Shown piece by piece: positions 16,171-25,457 of a stretch of 64,000 nt of DNA (position 1 is its first letter; each line of letters starts with the position of its first letter). Source of the DNA: Flavobacteriaceae bacterium (lineage in GTDB: Bacteria; Bacteroidota; Bacteroidia; Flavobacteriales; Flavobacteriaceae); the NCBI GenBank assembly GCA_013214065.1, contig JABSPK010000005.1, positions 124,001 to 188,000 on the forward strand, read 5' to 3'. The position numbers and the translations under genes were made by a program. Below the pieces are notes generated by a model. That model had not been told where the DNA came from, searched no databases, and saw only the letters and a list, made by a program, of their open reading frames with translations.

Positions 16171-17544
16171 TTAGCTTGAAATCGCATCGGGATTGTATCC
16201 GATATATGGCATTTCGTATTCCTTGAAATGAATGCCGTAATCTTGGAGTTCCGATAAAATCGGGCGGTACACTTCTTTGGCGATCGGAATCTGGACCCCA
16301 GGGGTGGTGATTTTGCCGTTGAGGATGTTCAGGGTCGCCATGGCCACCGGTAAACCTACCGTTTTCGCCATTGCGGTATGGGTCTGTGTTTCGCCGATCA
16401 CGACCATATTGGCGTCGATCTGTTTCTTGACGCCCTTGATTTCGTACCCGAATTTATGGTACATCACGATCATGTCCTTATCCTCCTTTTCAAGGCTCCA
16501 GCTGTCTTCCAAGATGTATTGCAGCATCTGGGCCGGCGTGGCTTGCTTTAAGGGTATTTTCTTATCGGGGTTGAAGAGGTCAAGCTCGACGAGTTTGCTC
16601 CAAAAGATATCATCTTGATCGATCTTCAAGTAATGGCGTAGTTTCAATTCTACCGAGTCGGTCAATGAATAGGGTAAGAACAGGTTGATGAACTCCCGGT
16701 ACGACATCCCTTCTGAACCTTCGACCACATACCCGTCATCGGTCATACCGAGCTGTACGAAAATATTCCAGGCTTTTGAAAAGCCGACACGGCGCATGGT
16801 GCCACGGTATAGGGTCAAGACGTCTTGAAGCCCATAAGCATCGCGATACCAGAGGGAGTCGCGATTGGCGTACCCCTCAAAACTACCGTATCCTTCGATT
16901 TCCAAAAATTCGGTCCGGCGGAAGAGTTTGTGGTAGGGAATGTATTTATAGGTGCCTTCTTGAATGAACTTTGCAGCTCCCCCTTGGCCGGCGAGCACCA
17001 CGTTCCTCGGATTCCAAGTAAACTTGTAATTCCATAAATTGGTGTCGCTTTGGGGGGCGACCAAACCACCGGTGAACGACTCGAACAACAACATCTTACC
17101 TCCTTTTTCCCGAATCCGATCGATGATTTCCATGGCACTCATATGGTCAATACCAGGATCGAGGCCGATTTCGTTCATAAAGACCAAACCTTTGTCCTTG
17201 ACTTCTTTTTGCAATCCTTTGAGCGCTTCGCTGATGTAAGATGCGGTGACCAAATGCTTGCTGAATCGGAGGCAGTCTTGCGCCACTTCGAAATGCATTC
17301 GTGCCGGCAACATCGATACGACGATATCGGCCGCTTTGATCAGTTCGCGACGCGTGTTTTCATCGAGGATGTCCAAGCGCACGGTCTTGCAATTGGGATG
17401 TCCGCTAACGGCAGGGGCAATCGCTTCGGGGTGTAGGTCGCCGATGGTGAGTGCCAACGATTCATGCTCGGATTTTTCCAGAAAATAGTCCAGAAGATAA
17501 GAAGTGGATTTTCCTGCACCGAGAACCAAGATGTTACGCGTCAT
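16171..17544 (-). CDS. Saccharopine dehydrogenase-family oxidoreductase
   Basis: 457 residues. An N-terminal Rossmann fold begins ILVLGAGKSTSYLLDYF. The saccharopine-reductase-type middle follows, with VVSMLPARMHFEVA, GLDPGIDHMSAMEIID and FTGGLVAPQSDTNLWNYKFTWNP. This form acts in lysine catabolism or biosynthesis (NAD(P)-dependent interconversion of saccharopine and aldehyde plus Glu), but related enzymes make carboxyspermidine, so the substrate is uncertain. The lysine reading is favoured by the Lrp-type regulator downstream. Divergent from the DUF423 gene with an 81-bp shared promoter region. Confidence 0.85.
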   Translation of the reverse strand: MTRNILVLGAGKSTSYLLDYFLEKSEHESLALTIGDLHPEAIAPAVSGHPNCKTVRLDILDENTRRELIKAADIVVSMLPARMHFEVAQDCLRFSKHLVTASYISEALKGLQKEVKDKGLVFMNEIGLDPGIDHMSAMEIIDRIREKGGKMLLFESFTGGLVAPQSDTNLWNYKFTWNPRNVVLAGQGGAAKFIQEGTYKYIPYHKLFRRTEFLEIEGYGSFEGYANRDSLWYRDAYGLQDVLTLYRGTMRRVGFSKAWNIFVQLGMTDDGYVVEGSEGMSYREFINLFLPYSLTDSVELKLRHYLKIDQDDIFWSKLVELDLFNPDKKIPLKQATPAQMLQYILEDSWSLEKEDKDMIVMYHKFGYEIKGVKKQIDANMVVIGETQTHTAMAKTVGLPVAMATLNILNGKITTPGVQIPIAKEVYRPILSELQDYGIHFKEYEMPYIGYNPDAISS

Positions 17545-17556
17545 GAGGGTTTGGTT

Positions 17557-17564
17557 TACCTTTG
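17557..17564 (+). promoter_or_regulatory. -7 element of the DUF423 gene
   Basis: TACCTTTG matches TAnnTTTG, 61 bp upstream of the ATG at 17626 in the divergent gap. No well-spaced TTG is visible. Confidence 0.4.
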
Positions 17565-17625
17565 CGGTATTAGAATGCTAAAGTATCAAATTGTTATATT
17601 TTTAAAAATAACCCGCATTTAAGTT

Positions 17626-18009
17626 ATGAACAAAACAATTGTATTGACAGGTTTGGTCTTGGGTGCCCTGGCGGTGATCTTGGGTGCTTTTGGGGCACAT
17701 GGCCTAAAGAAAGTATTATCGACCGTCGAATTGGCGACTTTTGAGACCGGTGTAAAATATCAAATGTACCATGCGCTCTTCTTGTTGGTTTTGGGGAGCC
17801 TTCCGCTTGTTGGCGATGAAGTGAAGACACGGGTATTCTATTTGATTTTATTGGGCATCATTTTCTTTTCCTTTTCAATTTATGGTTTGGCGACAAACGC
17901 CTTAACGGGATTCGATTTCAAAAAAATAGGGTGGATCACCCCGATCGGGGGTTTGTTGCTCATTTCGGGCTGGGCGTATTTGTTCTTTGCCGTTTTGACC
18001 AAAAAATGA
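17626..18009 (+). CDS. DUF423 small membrane protein
   Basis: 127 residues, almost entirely four transmembrane helices (about 5-24, 45-62, 67-87 and 98-120). The N-terminal stretch GALAVILGAFGAHGLKK and the region TGVKYQMYHALFLLVLG are the DUF423 (YgdD-type) signature. Function unknown; inner membrane. Probably transcribed alone from the divergent gap with the saccharopine-dehydrogenase-family gene, ending 73 bp before pckA, which has its own -7 element. Confidence 0.9.
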   Translation: MNKTIVLTGLVLGALAVILGAFGAHGLKKVLSTVELATFETGVKYQMYHALFLLVLGSLPLVGDEVKTRVFYLILLGIIFFSFSIYGLATNALTGFDFKKIGWITPIGGLLLISGWAYLFFAVLTKK

Positions 18010-18052
18010 TGGAAATCAACAATAAATTCGAGGCCTAGGGGTTATAATTTTT

Positions 18053-18060
18053 TAGCTTTG
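18053..18060 (+). promoter_or_regulatory. -7 element of pckA
   Basis: TAGCTTTG matches the Bacteroidetes consensus exactly, 22 bp before the ATG at 18083. The -33 TTG is not apparent. Confidence 0.5.
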
Positions 18061-18082
18061 CAGCAACAAAAACCAATATTAT

Positions 18083-19699
18083 ATGGCAACGACTGCCTCA
18101 TCATCGAAAACGATTTCGTTAAAAGCGATCGGAATCGATCATTCCGATATCAAGTATCAGCTTCCATCGGAGGAACTCCATGAAGAAACGGTTAACCTTG
18201 GTATGGGAAAAACGGCCTCTCTAGGGGCCTTAGCTGTCAATACCGGAGAGTTTACCGGGCGTTCACCCATGGATCGTTTCATTGTCAAAGACGCCATAAC
18301 CGAAGACAAGGTGTGGTGGGGAGACATCAACATTCCATTTGAAAGTAAGAAATTCGATGCCCTTTACGAAAAGGTCATCGCCTATCTGAATACGAAACCG
18401 CTTTATGTTCGCGACGCCTACGCCTGCGCGGAAACGGCCTATCGGTTGAACATCCGCGTAGTAAACGAGTACCCATGGTCGAACATGTTCGCGTATAACA
18501 TGTTCTTGCGACCGACGGATGCCGAACTGGAAGGATTCGACCCGGAATGGACGGTGATCAATGCACCGGGTTTTATGGCCGATGCTGCCGTTGACGGTAC
18601 GCGCCAACACAATTTCGCCATCTTGAATTTTACACGAAAAATCGCCCTGATCGGCGGTACCGGGTATACGGGCGAAATCAAAAAAGGTATTTTTTCGGCC
18701 TTGAACTTCATTCTCCCTGTATTCAAGGACACCCTACCGATGCATTGCTCGGCCAATGTAGGGGAAGCTGGGGATACGGCCATCTTTTTCGGTTTATCAG
18801 GAACCGGTAAGACCACGCTTTCGACCGATCCCAATAGGAAGTTGATCGGTGATGATGAACACGGGTGGACCAATGCCAATACCGTTTTCAATTTTGAAGG
18901 GGGTTGTTATGCCAAGGTGATCAATCTTTCCAAAGAAAAGGAACCGGAAATTTACGGGGCGATCAAACCGGGCGCTATTTTGGAAAATGTCATTATGGAT
19001 TCCGCCGGAAAAGTCGATTTCGAAGACACCTCGATTACACAGAATACCCGGGTGAGCTATCCCATATACCATATTGATAACATCCAACAGCCATCTATTG
19101 GCAGAAACGTCAAGAATATTTTCTTTTTGACAGCGGATGCCTTTGGGGTGCTGCCTCCGATATCAAAATTGACCCCCGCCCAAGCGGCGTATCACTTTAT
19201 TTCAGGGTATACCGCGAAGGTCGCTGGAACCGAAGCGGGAGTAGTCGAACCACAACCCTCCTTTTCAGCATGTTTCGGGGCTCCTTTCATGCCGTTGCAC
19301 CCCACTACCTATGCTGAAATGTTGAGTAAGAAAATGAAGGAAGCCGGTGTTGATGTTTGGTTGATCAACACGGGGTGGACCGGTGGTCCTTACGGTGTCG
19401 GTACGCGTATGGAATTGAAATATACCCGTGCCATGATCAGTGCGGCCCTAAGTGGTGCCCTTGGCTTGTACAATTACGATAATTACCATATCCATTCCGT
19501 CTTTGGGGTGGCACAGCCTAGGGAATGCCCTGGAGTGCCAACCAAAGTCCTTAGCCCAAGAGCAACATGGAATGACGACGAGGCGTACTATACGACGGCA
19601 TTCAAACTCTCGAACGCCTTTCGAGAGAATTTCAAGAAATTCGAATCGTTCGCGAACGAGGAAATACGAAGGGGCGGACCGCAACGCTATGCATTCTAA
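18083..19699 (+). CDS. pckA: Phosphoenolpyruvate carboxykinase (ATP)
   Basis: 538 residues, standard for the ATP-dependent enzyme that converts oxaloacetate and ATP to phosphoenolpyruvate, CO2 and ADP: the first step of gluconeogenesis or, in reverse, CO2-fixing anaplerosis. Motifs are clear: the substrate loop TGRSPMDRFIV, the kinase-1a P-loop GLSGTGKTTLS (about 234-244), the metal site GDDEHGW, and the adenine-binding NTGWTGGPYGVGTRM region. Single gene with its own -7 element and a strong downstream terminator shared with convergent hemD. Confidence 0.98.
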   Translation: MATTASSSKTISLKAIGIDHSDIKYQLPSEELHEETVNLGMGKTASLGALAVNTGEFTGRSPMDRFIVKDAITEDKVWWGDINIPFESKKFDALYEKVIAYLNTKPLYVRDAYACAETAYRLNIRVVNEYPWSNMFAYNMFLRPTDAELEGFDPEWTVINAPGFMADAAVDGTRQHNFAILNFTRKIALIGGTGYTGEIKKGIFSALNFILPVFKDTLPMHCSANVGEAGDTAIFFGLSGTGKTTLSTDPNRKLIGDDEHGWTNANTVFNFEGGCYAKVINLSKEKEPEIYGAIKPGAILENVIMDSAGKVDFEDTSITQNTRVSYPIYHIDNIQQPSIGRNVKNIFFLTADAFGVLPPISKLTPAQAAYHFISGYTAKVAGTEAGVVEPQPSFSACFGAPFMPLHPTTYAEMLSKKMKEAGVDVWLINTGWTGGPYGVGTRMELKYTRAMISAALSGALGLYNYDNYHIHSVFGVAQPRECPGVPTKVLSPRATWNDDEAYYTTAFKLSNAFRENFKKFESFANEEIRRGGPQRYAF

Positions 19700-19702
19700 A
19701 AC

Positions 19703-19738
19703 AAAAAAGCCCTTGATTCAACATCAAGGGCTTTTTTT
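19703..19738. terminator. Bidirectional terminator between pckA and hemD
   Basis: AAAAAAGCCCTTGAT, a 5-nt loop, then ATCAAGGGCTTTTTTT. The perfect stem has a T-run on both strands, so it can serve both convergent genes. Confidence 0.93.
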
Positions 19739-19755
19739 ATGGGTTTCGACCGCTG

Positions 19756-20499
19756 TTACTTATTCACACTGGTGATGTATTTCTGCAAGGCCATGGTCAT
19801 CGATGGCGTTTCAGGGGTCGGCGCTTGGATATCGATACGGAGACCGGCCGCTGTGGCAGCTTTTACCGTACTGTTTCCGAATACCGCGATGCGCGTGTCG
19901 TTCTGTTCGAAATCAGGGAAGTTCTTCAACAAGGATTCAATGCCTGACGGACTGAAAAATACCAAGACGTCATAGTACACGTTCCTTAGGTCTGACAGAT
20001 CGCTGATTACCGTTTTGTAGAATATCCCCCGGGTCCAATTCACGTTCAATTCGTCCAAGGTATTCGGTACGATGGGTTTTAATGAATCGGAAGAAGGCAA
20101 CAAGAACGTCTCATCCTTGTATTTCTTGAACATAGGTACCAAATCGTTGAACATGCGTTTGCCCACATAAATCTTACGCTTACGGTAAACTACATATTTT
20201 TGAAGGTAATAGGCTACGGCTTCCGACTGGCAGAAATACTTCATGGTATCCGGCACCTTGAAACGCATCTCTTCGGCAATACGGAAGAAATGATCGACCG
20301 CGTTCCTACTCGTCAAGATGATGGCCGTGAAATCGTTCAAATCGATTTTTTGCTGGCGTACACTTTTTGCACTTTCCCCCTCAACATGGATGAAGGGTCT
20401 AAAATCTACCTTTACTTTCGATTTTTCAATCAATTTTGAATAAGGCGAGTTCTCCATTTTCGGTTCTGGCTGTGAGACCAAAATCGTCTTTACTTTCAT
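19756..20499 (-). CDS. hemD: Uroporphyrinogen-III synthase
   Basis: 247 residues. HemD cyclises hydroxymethylbilane with ring-D inversion to uroporphyrinogen III on the path to haem and other tetrapyrroles. Two alternating alpha/beta lobes are visible, with FTAIILTSRNAVDHFFRIAE, VYYDVLVFFSPSGIESLL and RIAVFGNSTVKAATAAGLR in the expected order. Sequence conservation in this family is low, so the call rests on those three blocks and the length. Last gene of the GT39-DUF4271-hemD operon, 4 bp after DUF4271; it ends at a shared terminator with pckA. Confidence 0.9.
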   Translation of the reverse strand: MKVKTILVSQPEPKMENSPYSKLIEKSKVKVDFRPFIHVEGESAKSVRQQKIDLNDFTAIILTSRNAVDHFFRIAEEMRFKVPDTMKYFCQSEAVAYYLQKYVVYRKRKIYVGKRMFNDLVPMFKKYKDETFLLPSSDSLKPIVPNTLDELNVNWTRGIFYKTVISDLSDLRNVYYDVLVFFSPSGIESLLKNFPDFEQNDTRIAVFGNSTVKAATAAGLRIDIQAPTPETPSMTMALQKYITSVNK

Positions 20500-20503
20500 A
20501 TTT

Positions 20504-21160
20504 TCAACCTTTTATGGTGCTATAAAAAATAAGCAAGGGTGCAATTTCGAGTGTGCAAAGGTACAAAATAAAATAGAAAAGATTTGCCATTATCAACTTT
20601 TGAGTGTTCCGAATCGCATTGATCAAACCGATGAAATTTATGAACAAGATCAAGCCAAAACTTACATAAATGGCAATGGAGGTATGGGTTTGGATGTAGG
20701 TTAGATAACAGCAGCCCAATAAAGCGATCAGCGCGCTGTAATTGAAGTAGGATATTTTTTGGAAGATCATATCGCGCATCAACTCTGGGCGTTCGAAAAA
20801 ATAGCCGTTCGCAAGCTGCAAAACGATTTTAGTTACGATAAAGCCCAGTAGCAATAAGAGCACGATCCATAACATGGTTGGGTAGAAGGTGAGGTCACGA
20901 TGGTCGAGACTGTTTCTCGAAAGGTAAATGAACAGGGTAAACGAGATCAATTGGAACAGCGTAATCAAGATATGGAACCCACTGAACAATCGCCCACGCT
21001 TTTTGGTCATGGCGATATAGCGATTGTTGAAGGGCAACTGTACGAAGTTCTTAAAAACCGTACTGAAGAGGTATTTGCTTAGGGCCAATAACACCAGACC
21101 CAGAAATATCGTGAGGGTGACCCAATCCAATGATTCTATGTTTCTCGGGAAGGCGTTCAT
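20504..21160 (-). CDS. DUF4271 membrane protein
   Basis: 218 residues with about six hydrophobic segments (near 15-30, 55-80, 90-110, 135-152, 158-180 and 195-212). The pattern is that of DUF4271, which is confined to Bacteroidetes and usually sits next to hemD; no function is known to me. The start overlaps the GT39 stop by 4 bp (ATGA), so translation is coupled. The linkage with hemD suggests a haem- or envelope-related role, but that is only inference from position. Confidence 0.82.
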   Translation of the reverse strand: MNAFPRNIESLDWVTLTIFLGLVLLALSKYLFSTVFKNFVQLPFNNRYIAMTKKRGRLFSGFHILITLFQLISFTLFIYLSRNSLDHRDLTFYPTMLWIVLLLLLGFIVTKIVLQLANGYFFERPELMRDMIFQKISYFNYSALIALLGCCYLTYIQTHTSIAIYVSFGLILFINFIGLINAIRNTQKLIMANLFYFILYLCTLEIAPLLIFYSTIKG

Positions 21161-22833
21161 TCCAAAACCTTGATGCTTGTACTGTTAATACCGGCTTCCA
21201 AGCCATTTTCAGCAATTGCGAATTTAAGATAGCTAGGTCGATTTGCGGTTACTCTGGGCCACCTTGCCTTAAAAAAGGTGGTATCATTGGCCTTTAATTC
21301 GGTGGTGCCGGGTATGCGCGTTTCATAATCGAAGGCAACCAAGGTGTCCAATTCCTTGTATCGGTCCAAATAAGCCAGTCGAATATCCAGCTTTTCCAAA
21401 GCGATGGCCGAATCATACGGATTGTAGACCGAAAAGCGAAACCCCTCTTGTTTCATATCGGCATCGCCAAGCAATTCACATTGCAATTTTCGATAGGTTT
21501 CGAAAGCTTCGATAAAAGTTCCTTCGAATTTCGAATCGTCGACGTTTCGATAACTGAAAACGACGCTCGAGTCAGGGAGCACATCCGCTTTGGCGACATA
21601 AGCGACTTTCTTGTGTTGCATCCATGCTTCCGAGGAGTCAATCGAATATTGGTTACGACGGTAGGTGATGGTATTGTGGGTGTAGGAGGGTTCACCCGAA
21701 TAAAACGAAAACATAGGTGCCCTGCGATAGCTATTGCGAAAGACCACAGGCGTCTCACCGACCTTGGCTTTCAATCGCTCGACCCAAACGGCATTGCCAT
21801 GGGCTTCATAAGTGAAGGGAAGCAAGGAAGGGAAAATCAGCCAAAGCCGAGCATACAGCACAATGACGAAACTCACAAGCGACATGCGGAACATCCAAAT
21901 CCTACTGTTTTTATTGGCGATCAAATGGCGAAAAGCCAAAACGGCCAGTGGGATACAGATGACAATGGCCCATTGGGCCTGCGCCCGCCGTTGAAAACTC
22001 GATACGAAAAAGAAGGCAATGACCCCATAAGTCAAATAGAGCAGGGCTTTGGTAAAACGGTCTTCGGCCTTAGTTTTGAAAAGGGCTCCGTACACCCAAG
22101 GAAACAACAGGCCGAAAATAACGATCAAGTTGAGGAAATAGCCCAAGGTAAACTCCGCAAAGCCATATTCGTGGTTCGGTCGTTCGCTCAAGTGGTAGGC
22201 AATGGTAACGAACGCGTTCTCGTTGAGCCATACGAAATGGGGTAGGTAGCAAAGCAGGGCCGCGCCAACGGCGATCCAGGCATTGCGTTGTTTCAACAAT
22301 CCCAAATTCGATAGCAGGACGAAAACAATGACCAAGACCGCATGGTATTTGCTGTACATCAAGGCCGCCATGAGTACTCCTAAGAGCAGGCCATTTTGCA
22401 ACGAAGGGTTTTTCAAATAGCCTTTATAGGCTAATAAAAAACAGGCCGTAAAAAAAAGCAAGGGGGTGTCGGGTAGTGTAAAAAACCCATAGACGTTCAA
22501 CAGGACCATGGCCGATAACAACAGGAAAAAATGGGCTACGTACTTGTTTTTACGCGGATCATCAACCAAAAGCCAGAGTGCCATAAAGGTGCCTATGCCG
22601 AAAAAAACCCCGACCAAGCGAACCCCTAATTCCCCGTCAAACAGCAAGCCTCCTAGCCAAATCATCAAGGCGACCATCGGAGGGTGGTCGAAATACCCCC
22701 AGTCCAATTGGTTGGAATAGTACCAATAATAGGCTTCATCATAGATCAGATCCGTATAAATACTTTGCAAAATGTTGAGCAGGAACAGCCCGATTAAAAA
22801 GGCCCAAAACAGCTTGGGGAATTTCTGTAGCAT
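21157..22833 (-). CDS. GT39-type membrane glycosyltransferase (ArnT-like)
   Basis: 558 residues from the chosen ATG. A first helix is followed by the catalytic loop YDEAYYWYYSNQLDWGYFDHPP (Asp32-Glu33), the acidic pair typical of ArnT/PMT enzymes that use polyprenol-phosphate sugars, then about ten more membrane segments and a periplasmic C-terminal domain of about 190 residues. It probably transfers a sugar from a lipid carrier to lipid A or another envelope acceptor. A longer ATG start at 22884 is open, but the added 17 residues are not typical of the family. First gene of the operon with DUF4271 and hemD; divergent from a DPM1-like GT2 that may make its polyprenol-sugar donor. Confidence 0.87.
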   Translation of the reverse strand: MLQKFPKLFWAFLIGLFLLNILQSIYTDLIYDEAYYWYYSNQLDWGYFDHPPMVALMIWLGGLLFDGELGVRLVGVFFGIGTFMALWLLVDDPRKNKYVAHFFLLLSAMVLLNVYGFFTLPDTPLLFFTACFLLAYKGYLKNPSLQNGLLLGVLMAALMYSKYHAVLVIVFVLLSNLGLLKQRNAWIAVGAALLCYLPHFVWLNENAFVTIAYHLSERPNHEYGFAEFTLGYFLNLIVIFGLLFPWVYGALFKTKAEDRFTKALLYLTYGVIAFFFVSSFQRRAQAQWAIVICIPLAVLAFRHLIANKNSRIWMFRMSLVSFVIVLYARLWLIFPSLLPFTYEAHGNAVWVERLKAKVGETPVVFRNSYRRAPMFSFYSGEPSYTHNTITYRRNQYSIDSSEAWMQHKKVAYVAKADVLPDSSVVFSYRNVDDSKFEGTFIEAFETYRKLQCELLGDADMKQEGFRFSVYNPYDSAIALEKLDIRLAYLDRYKELDTLVAFDYETRIPGTTELKANDTTFFKARWPRVTANRPSYLKFAIAENGLEAGINSTSIKVLE

Positions 22834-22900
22834 GTTTGAAGGTTGATCGCCGTTCAAAGGTACTAATTCGATCAGTAACGCCATCTTAAGCCGTTAACGA

Positions 22901-22933
22901 TTGCCATCGAACGTTGATAATAGCTTATTTTTG
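22901..22933 (+). promoter_or_regulatory. Promoter of the GT2-dihydroorotase-DUF4296 operon
   Basis: TTG (22901-22903), a 22-bp spacer and TATTTTTG (22926-22933): a full match to the Bacteroidetes primary-sigma consensus, 17 bp before the GTG start at 22951. Confidence 0.72.
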
Positions 22934-22950
22934 ACCCTTAAACCGCTGAG

Positions 22951-23679
22951 GTGGCAGATGGCATTGTAATCATACCGACCTATAACGAGATCGAGAACAT
23001 CGAAGCGATAATTCGCACCGTTTTCGACCTTAAGAAAGACTTTCATGTACTGGTGGTCGACGACAATTCACCAGACGGAACGGCCCAAGCCGTGCGCCAA
23101 CTTCAAAAGGAGTTCTTCGACAGACTGTTTTTAGAGGTCAGGACCGAAAAATCGGGACTAGGCACGGCCTACATCCACGGGTTCAAATGGGCTTTGCAGC
23201 GCGAGTATGCGTACATCTTTGAGATGGACGCTGATTTTTCGCATAAACCCAGTGATTTACTACGCTTGCACCGGGCGTGTTTGAACGGGGCAGACCTTGC
23301 CGTAGGCTCACGATATAAAAAAGGGGTGAACGTCGTGAATTGGCCTTTGGTACGCATCTTGCTATCCTATGGCGCTTCTTTTTATGTGAAGATAATCACC
23401 GGAATGCGCGTGCACGACCCGACAGCCGGATTTGTCTGTTACCAACGAAAGGTTTTGGAGACCATTGATCTCGATGCGGTCCGATTTATCGGCTATGCCT
23501 TCCAAATCGAGATGAAATACCGGGCCTACCTGAAAAAATTCAAGATCGAAGAAGTGTCGATCATCTTTACCGATCGGATCAATGGAAAATCGAAAATGAA
23601 TTCCGCGATCGTCAGGGAAGCCATTTTCGGGGTCATCAGTATGAAGCTCCGAAGTATCTTTAAGAAAAACAATTTTTGA
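22951..23679 (+). CDS. DPM1-like polyprenol-phosphate glycosyltransferase (GT2)
   Basis: 242 residues. The GT-A fold begins at once with GIVIIPTYNEIENIEAII; the nucleotide site VVDDNSPDGTA and the metal motif EMDADFSH follow, with the DPM-specific DPTAGFVCY block near 155. It transfers mannose or a similar hexose from a nucleotide sugar to polyprenol phosphate at the cytoplasmic face of the membrane. The start is GTG at 22951, the only in-frame start fitting both the promoter and the family N-terminus. One base separates it from the dihydroorotase gene. Its product is a plausible donor for the divergent GT39 enzyme. Confidence 0.92.
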   Translation: MADGIVIIPTYNEIENIEAIIRTVFDLKKDFHVLVVDDNSPDGTAQAVRQLQKEFFDRLFLEVRTEKSGLGTAYIHGFKWALQREYAYIFEMDADFSHKPSDLLRLHRACLNGADLAVGSRYKKGVNVVNWPLVRILLSYGASFYVKIITGMRVHDPTAGFVCYQRKVLETIDLDAVRFIGYAFQIEMKYRAYLKKFKIEEVSIIFTDRINGKSKMNSAIVREAIFGVISMKLRSIFKKNNF

Positions 23680-23680
23680 C

Positions 23681-25015
23681 ATGTCGAGAATCTTGTTGAA
23701 AAATGCGAAAGTGGTCAACGAGGATGCCGTTTTTGAATCGGATATCCTAATCGATGGCTCGTATATCACAAAATTGGATCGAGCTATTTCAGATTCCCAG
23801 GCCAGGGTAATCGATATGCAAGGCCATTATGTATTACCGGGTATCATCGATGACCAAGTGCATTTTCGGGAACCTGGATTGACCCATAAGGGCACTATTG
23901 CCAGTGAAAGTAGGGCGGCCTTGGCCGGGGGCATCACTACCTTTATGGAACAGCCCAACACCAAACCACAGACCACGACCATAGCCGAACTGGAAGCCAA
24001 GTTCGACCGGGCGGCCCAGAGTTCCTATGCCAATTATTCCTTTTTGTTCGGAGGCACCAACGACAATTTGGAAGAACTCAAACGGCTGGATCCAAAAGCC
24101 TGTTCGGGCGTGAAGTTGTTCCTGGGTTCTTCAACCGGCAATATGTTGGTCGATGATGAAGCCGTACTCGAACAGATTTTCAAGAATACCGAAATGGTCA
24201 TATCGGCCCATTGCGAGGATGAAGGAACGATACGTGCCAATTTGAAAGCGCATACCGACCGCTATGGCGAAGCCATACCGATTGCCAGCCATCCGATCAT
24301 CCGCAGTGAGGAAGCCTGTTACCTTTCTTCTTCCAAGGCCATAGCCTTGGCCCGAAAAACCGGCGCCAGATTGCATGTGTTCCATGTTTCGACCGCTAAG
24401 GAAACCGAGCTGTTTACCAATACCATTCCCTTAAAAGAAAAAAAGATCACGGCTGAAGTCTGTATCCACCATTTATGGTTCAGTGATTCCGACTATGCGG
24501 ATAAAGGGACGCTGATCAAGTGGAACCCTGCGGTCAAGACCGCCGCGGATCGTGATGGACTTTGGAAAGCCTTGAACGACGACCGTATCGATATCGTTGC
24601 CACCGATCACGCCCCGCATACCTTGGCTGAAAAACAGAACCCCTACCTCTCGGCACCTTCGGGCGGCCCTTTGGTACAGCACGCCTTACCGGCCATGCTC
24701 GAGAAAGTGGCCGAAGGCGCCATTACCCTTGAAAAAATGGTCCGAAAGATGTGCCACAACCCGGCCGATCTTTTCGATATTGAAAAACGCGGATACATCA
24801 AAGAAGGGTATTTTGCCGATTTGGTCGAAGTGGACACGCACAGCCCGTGCCGGGTCGAAAAGGGGAATATCCTCTATCAATGCGGTTGGTCGCCCTTTGA
24901 AGACCTTACCTTTGGGGCTTCGGTAAAACGAACCTTTTTGAATGGCCGACCCGTCTATGAGAACGGAAAGGTGTCAGAAGAACGCCATGCCATGCGATTA
25001 ACTTTTGAACGGTAG
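23681..25015 (+). CDS. pyrC: Dihydroorotase
   Basis: 444 residues, amidohydrolase fold, third step of pyrimidine synthesis (carbamoyl-aspartate to dihydroorotate). Recognisable sites: LPGIIDDQVHFREPGLTHKG, MEQPNT, VISAHCEDEG, RLHVFHVSTAKE and VATDHAPHT. The usual HxH zinc pair reads Q59-V60-H61, so one expected His ligand is Gln. I recall the same DDQVHFREPG in other flavobacterial enzymes, so it is probably a lineage variant rather than loss of function. It follows the GT2 gene by 1 bp and precedes DUF4296 by 1 bp. Confidence 0.93.
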   Translation: MSRILLKNAKVVNEDAVFESDILIDGSYITKLDRAISDSQARVIDMQGHYVLPGIIDDQVHFREPGLTHKGTIASESRAALAGGITTFMEQPNTKPQTTTIAELEAKFDRAAQSSYANYSFLFGGTNDNLEELKRLDPKACSGVKLFLGSSTGNMLVDDEAVLEQIFKNTEMVISAHCEDEGTIRANLKAHTDRYGEAIPIASHPIIRSEEACYLSSSKAIALARKTGARLHVFHVSTAKETELFTNTIPLKEKKITAEVCIHHLWFSDSDYADKGTLIKWNPAVKTAADRDGLWKALNDDRIDIVATDHAPHTLAEKQNPYLSAPSGGPLVQHALPAMLEKVAEGAITLEKMVRKMCHNPADLFDIEKRGYIKEGYFADLVEVDTHSPCRVEKGNILYQCGWSPFEDLTFGASVKRTFLNGRPVYENGKVSEERHAMRLTFER

Positions 25016-25016
25016 T

Positions 25017-25457
25017 ATGAAACGGTTTTTGTTGTTTTTGAGTGGATGTATGTTGCTGGTCGCTTGTGCCGAAAAGGTCATCGAACCCCCTGCAGACTTG
25101 TTGACCGAAGAACAAATGGGTGACATTATCTATGACTTGGCTGTTTTGAATGCTACGAAAGCGACAAACAAGGCGGTGATGGAAAACAACAACCTACAGA
25201 TCATGCCCTTCATTTATGAAAAATACGGCATCGATAGCGTACGATTTGCCCATAGTGATCAGTACTATGCCTCCATCCCCTTGAAATATCAGATGATCTA
25301 TGAATCCGTCGAACGACGCTTGCAGGCACAAATCAAGGTGATCGAAGACGAACGAAAGGAAAAAGCCGAAAAATCAAGGGCCTCCGCTGACAAAAGACGC
25401 GATAGCCTAAAAAATGTGGACAAGCCGGTCATTCGGGATAATGGTCCCGATAAATAG
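25017..25457 (+). CDS. DUF4296 lipoprotein
   Basis: 146 residues. A lipoprotein signal peptide ends in the lipobox LVAC (Cys18), so the protein is membrane-anchored. The body has the DUF4296 pattern (PPADLLTEEQMGDIIYDLAVLNA, then EKYGIDSVRFAHSDQYYAS) and a long charged helix at about 95-140. Function unknown; restricted to Bacteroidetes as far as I know. The start at 25017, directly after the dihydroorotase TAG, gives the proper signal peptide; an earlier ATG at 25005 lies inside the upstream gene. Its 3' end overlaps the convergent epimerase gene by 29 bp. Confidence 0.87.
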   Translation: MKRFLLFLSGCMLLVACAEKVIEPPADLLTEEQMGDIIYDLAVLNATKATNKAVMENNNLQIMPFIYEKYGIDSVRFAHSDQYYASIPLKYQMIYESVERRLQAQIKVIEDERKEKAEKSRASADKRRDSLKNVDKPVIRDNGPDK

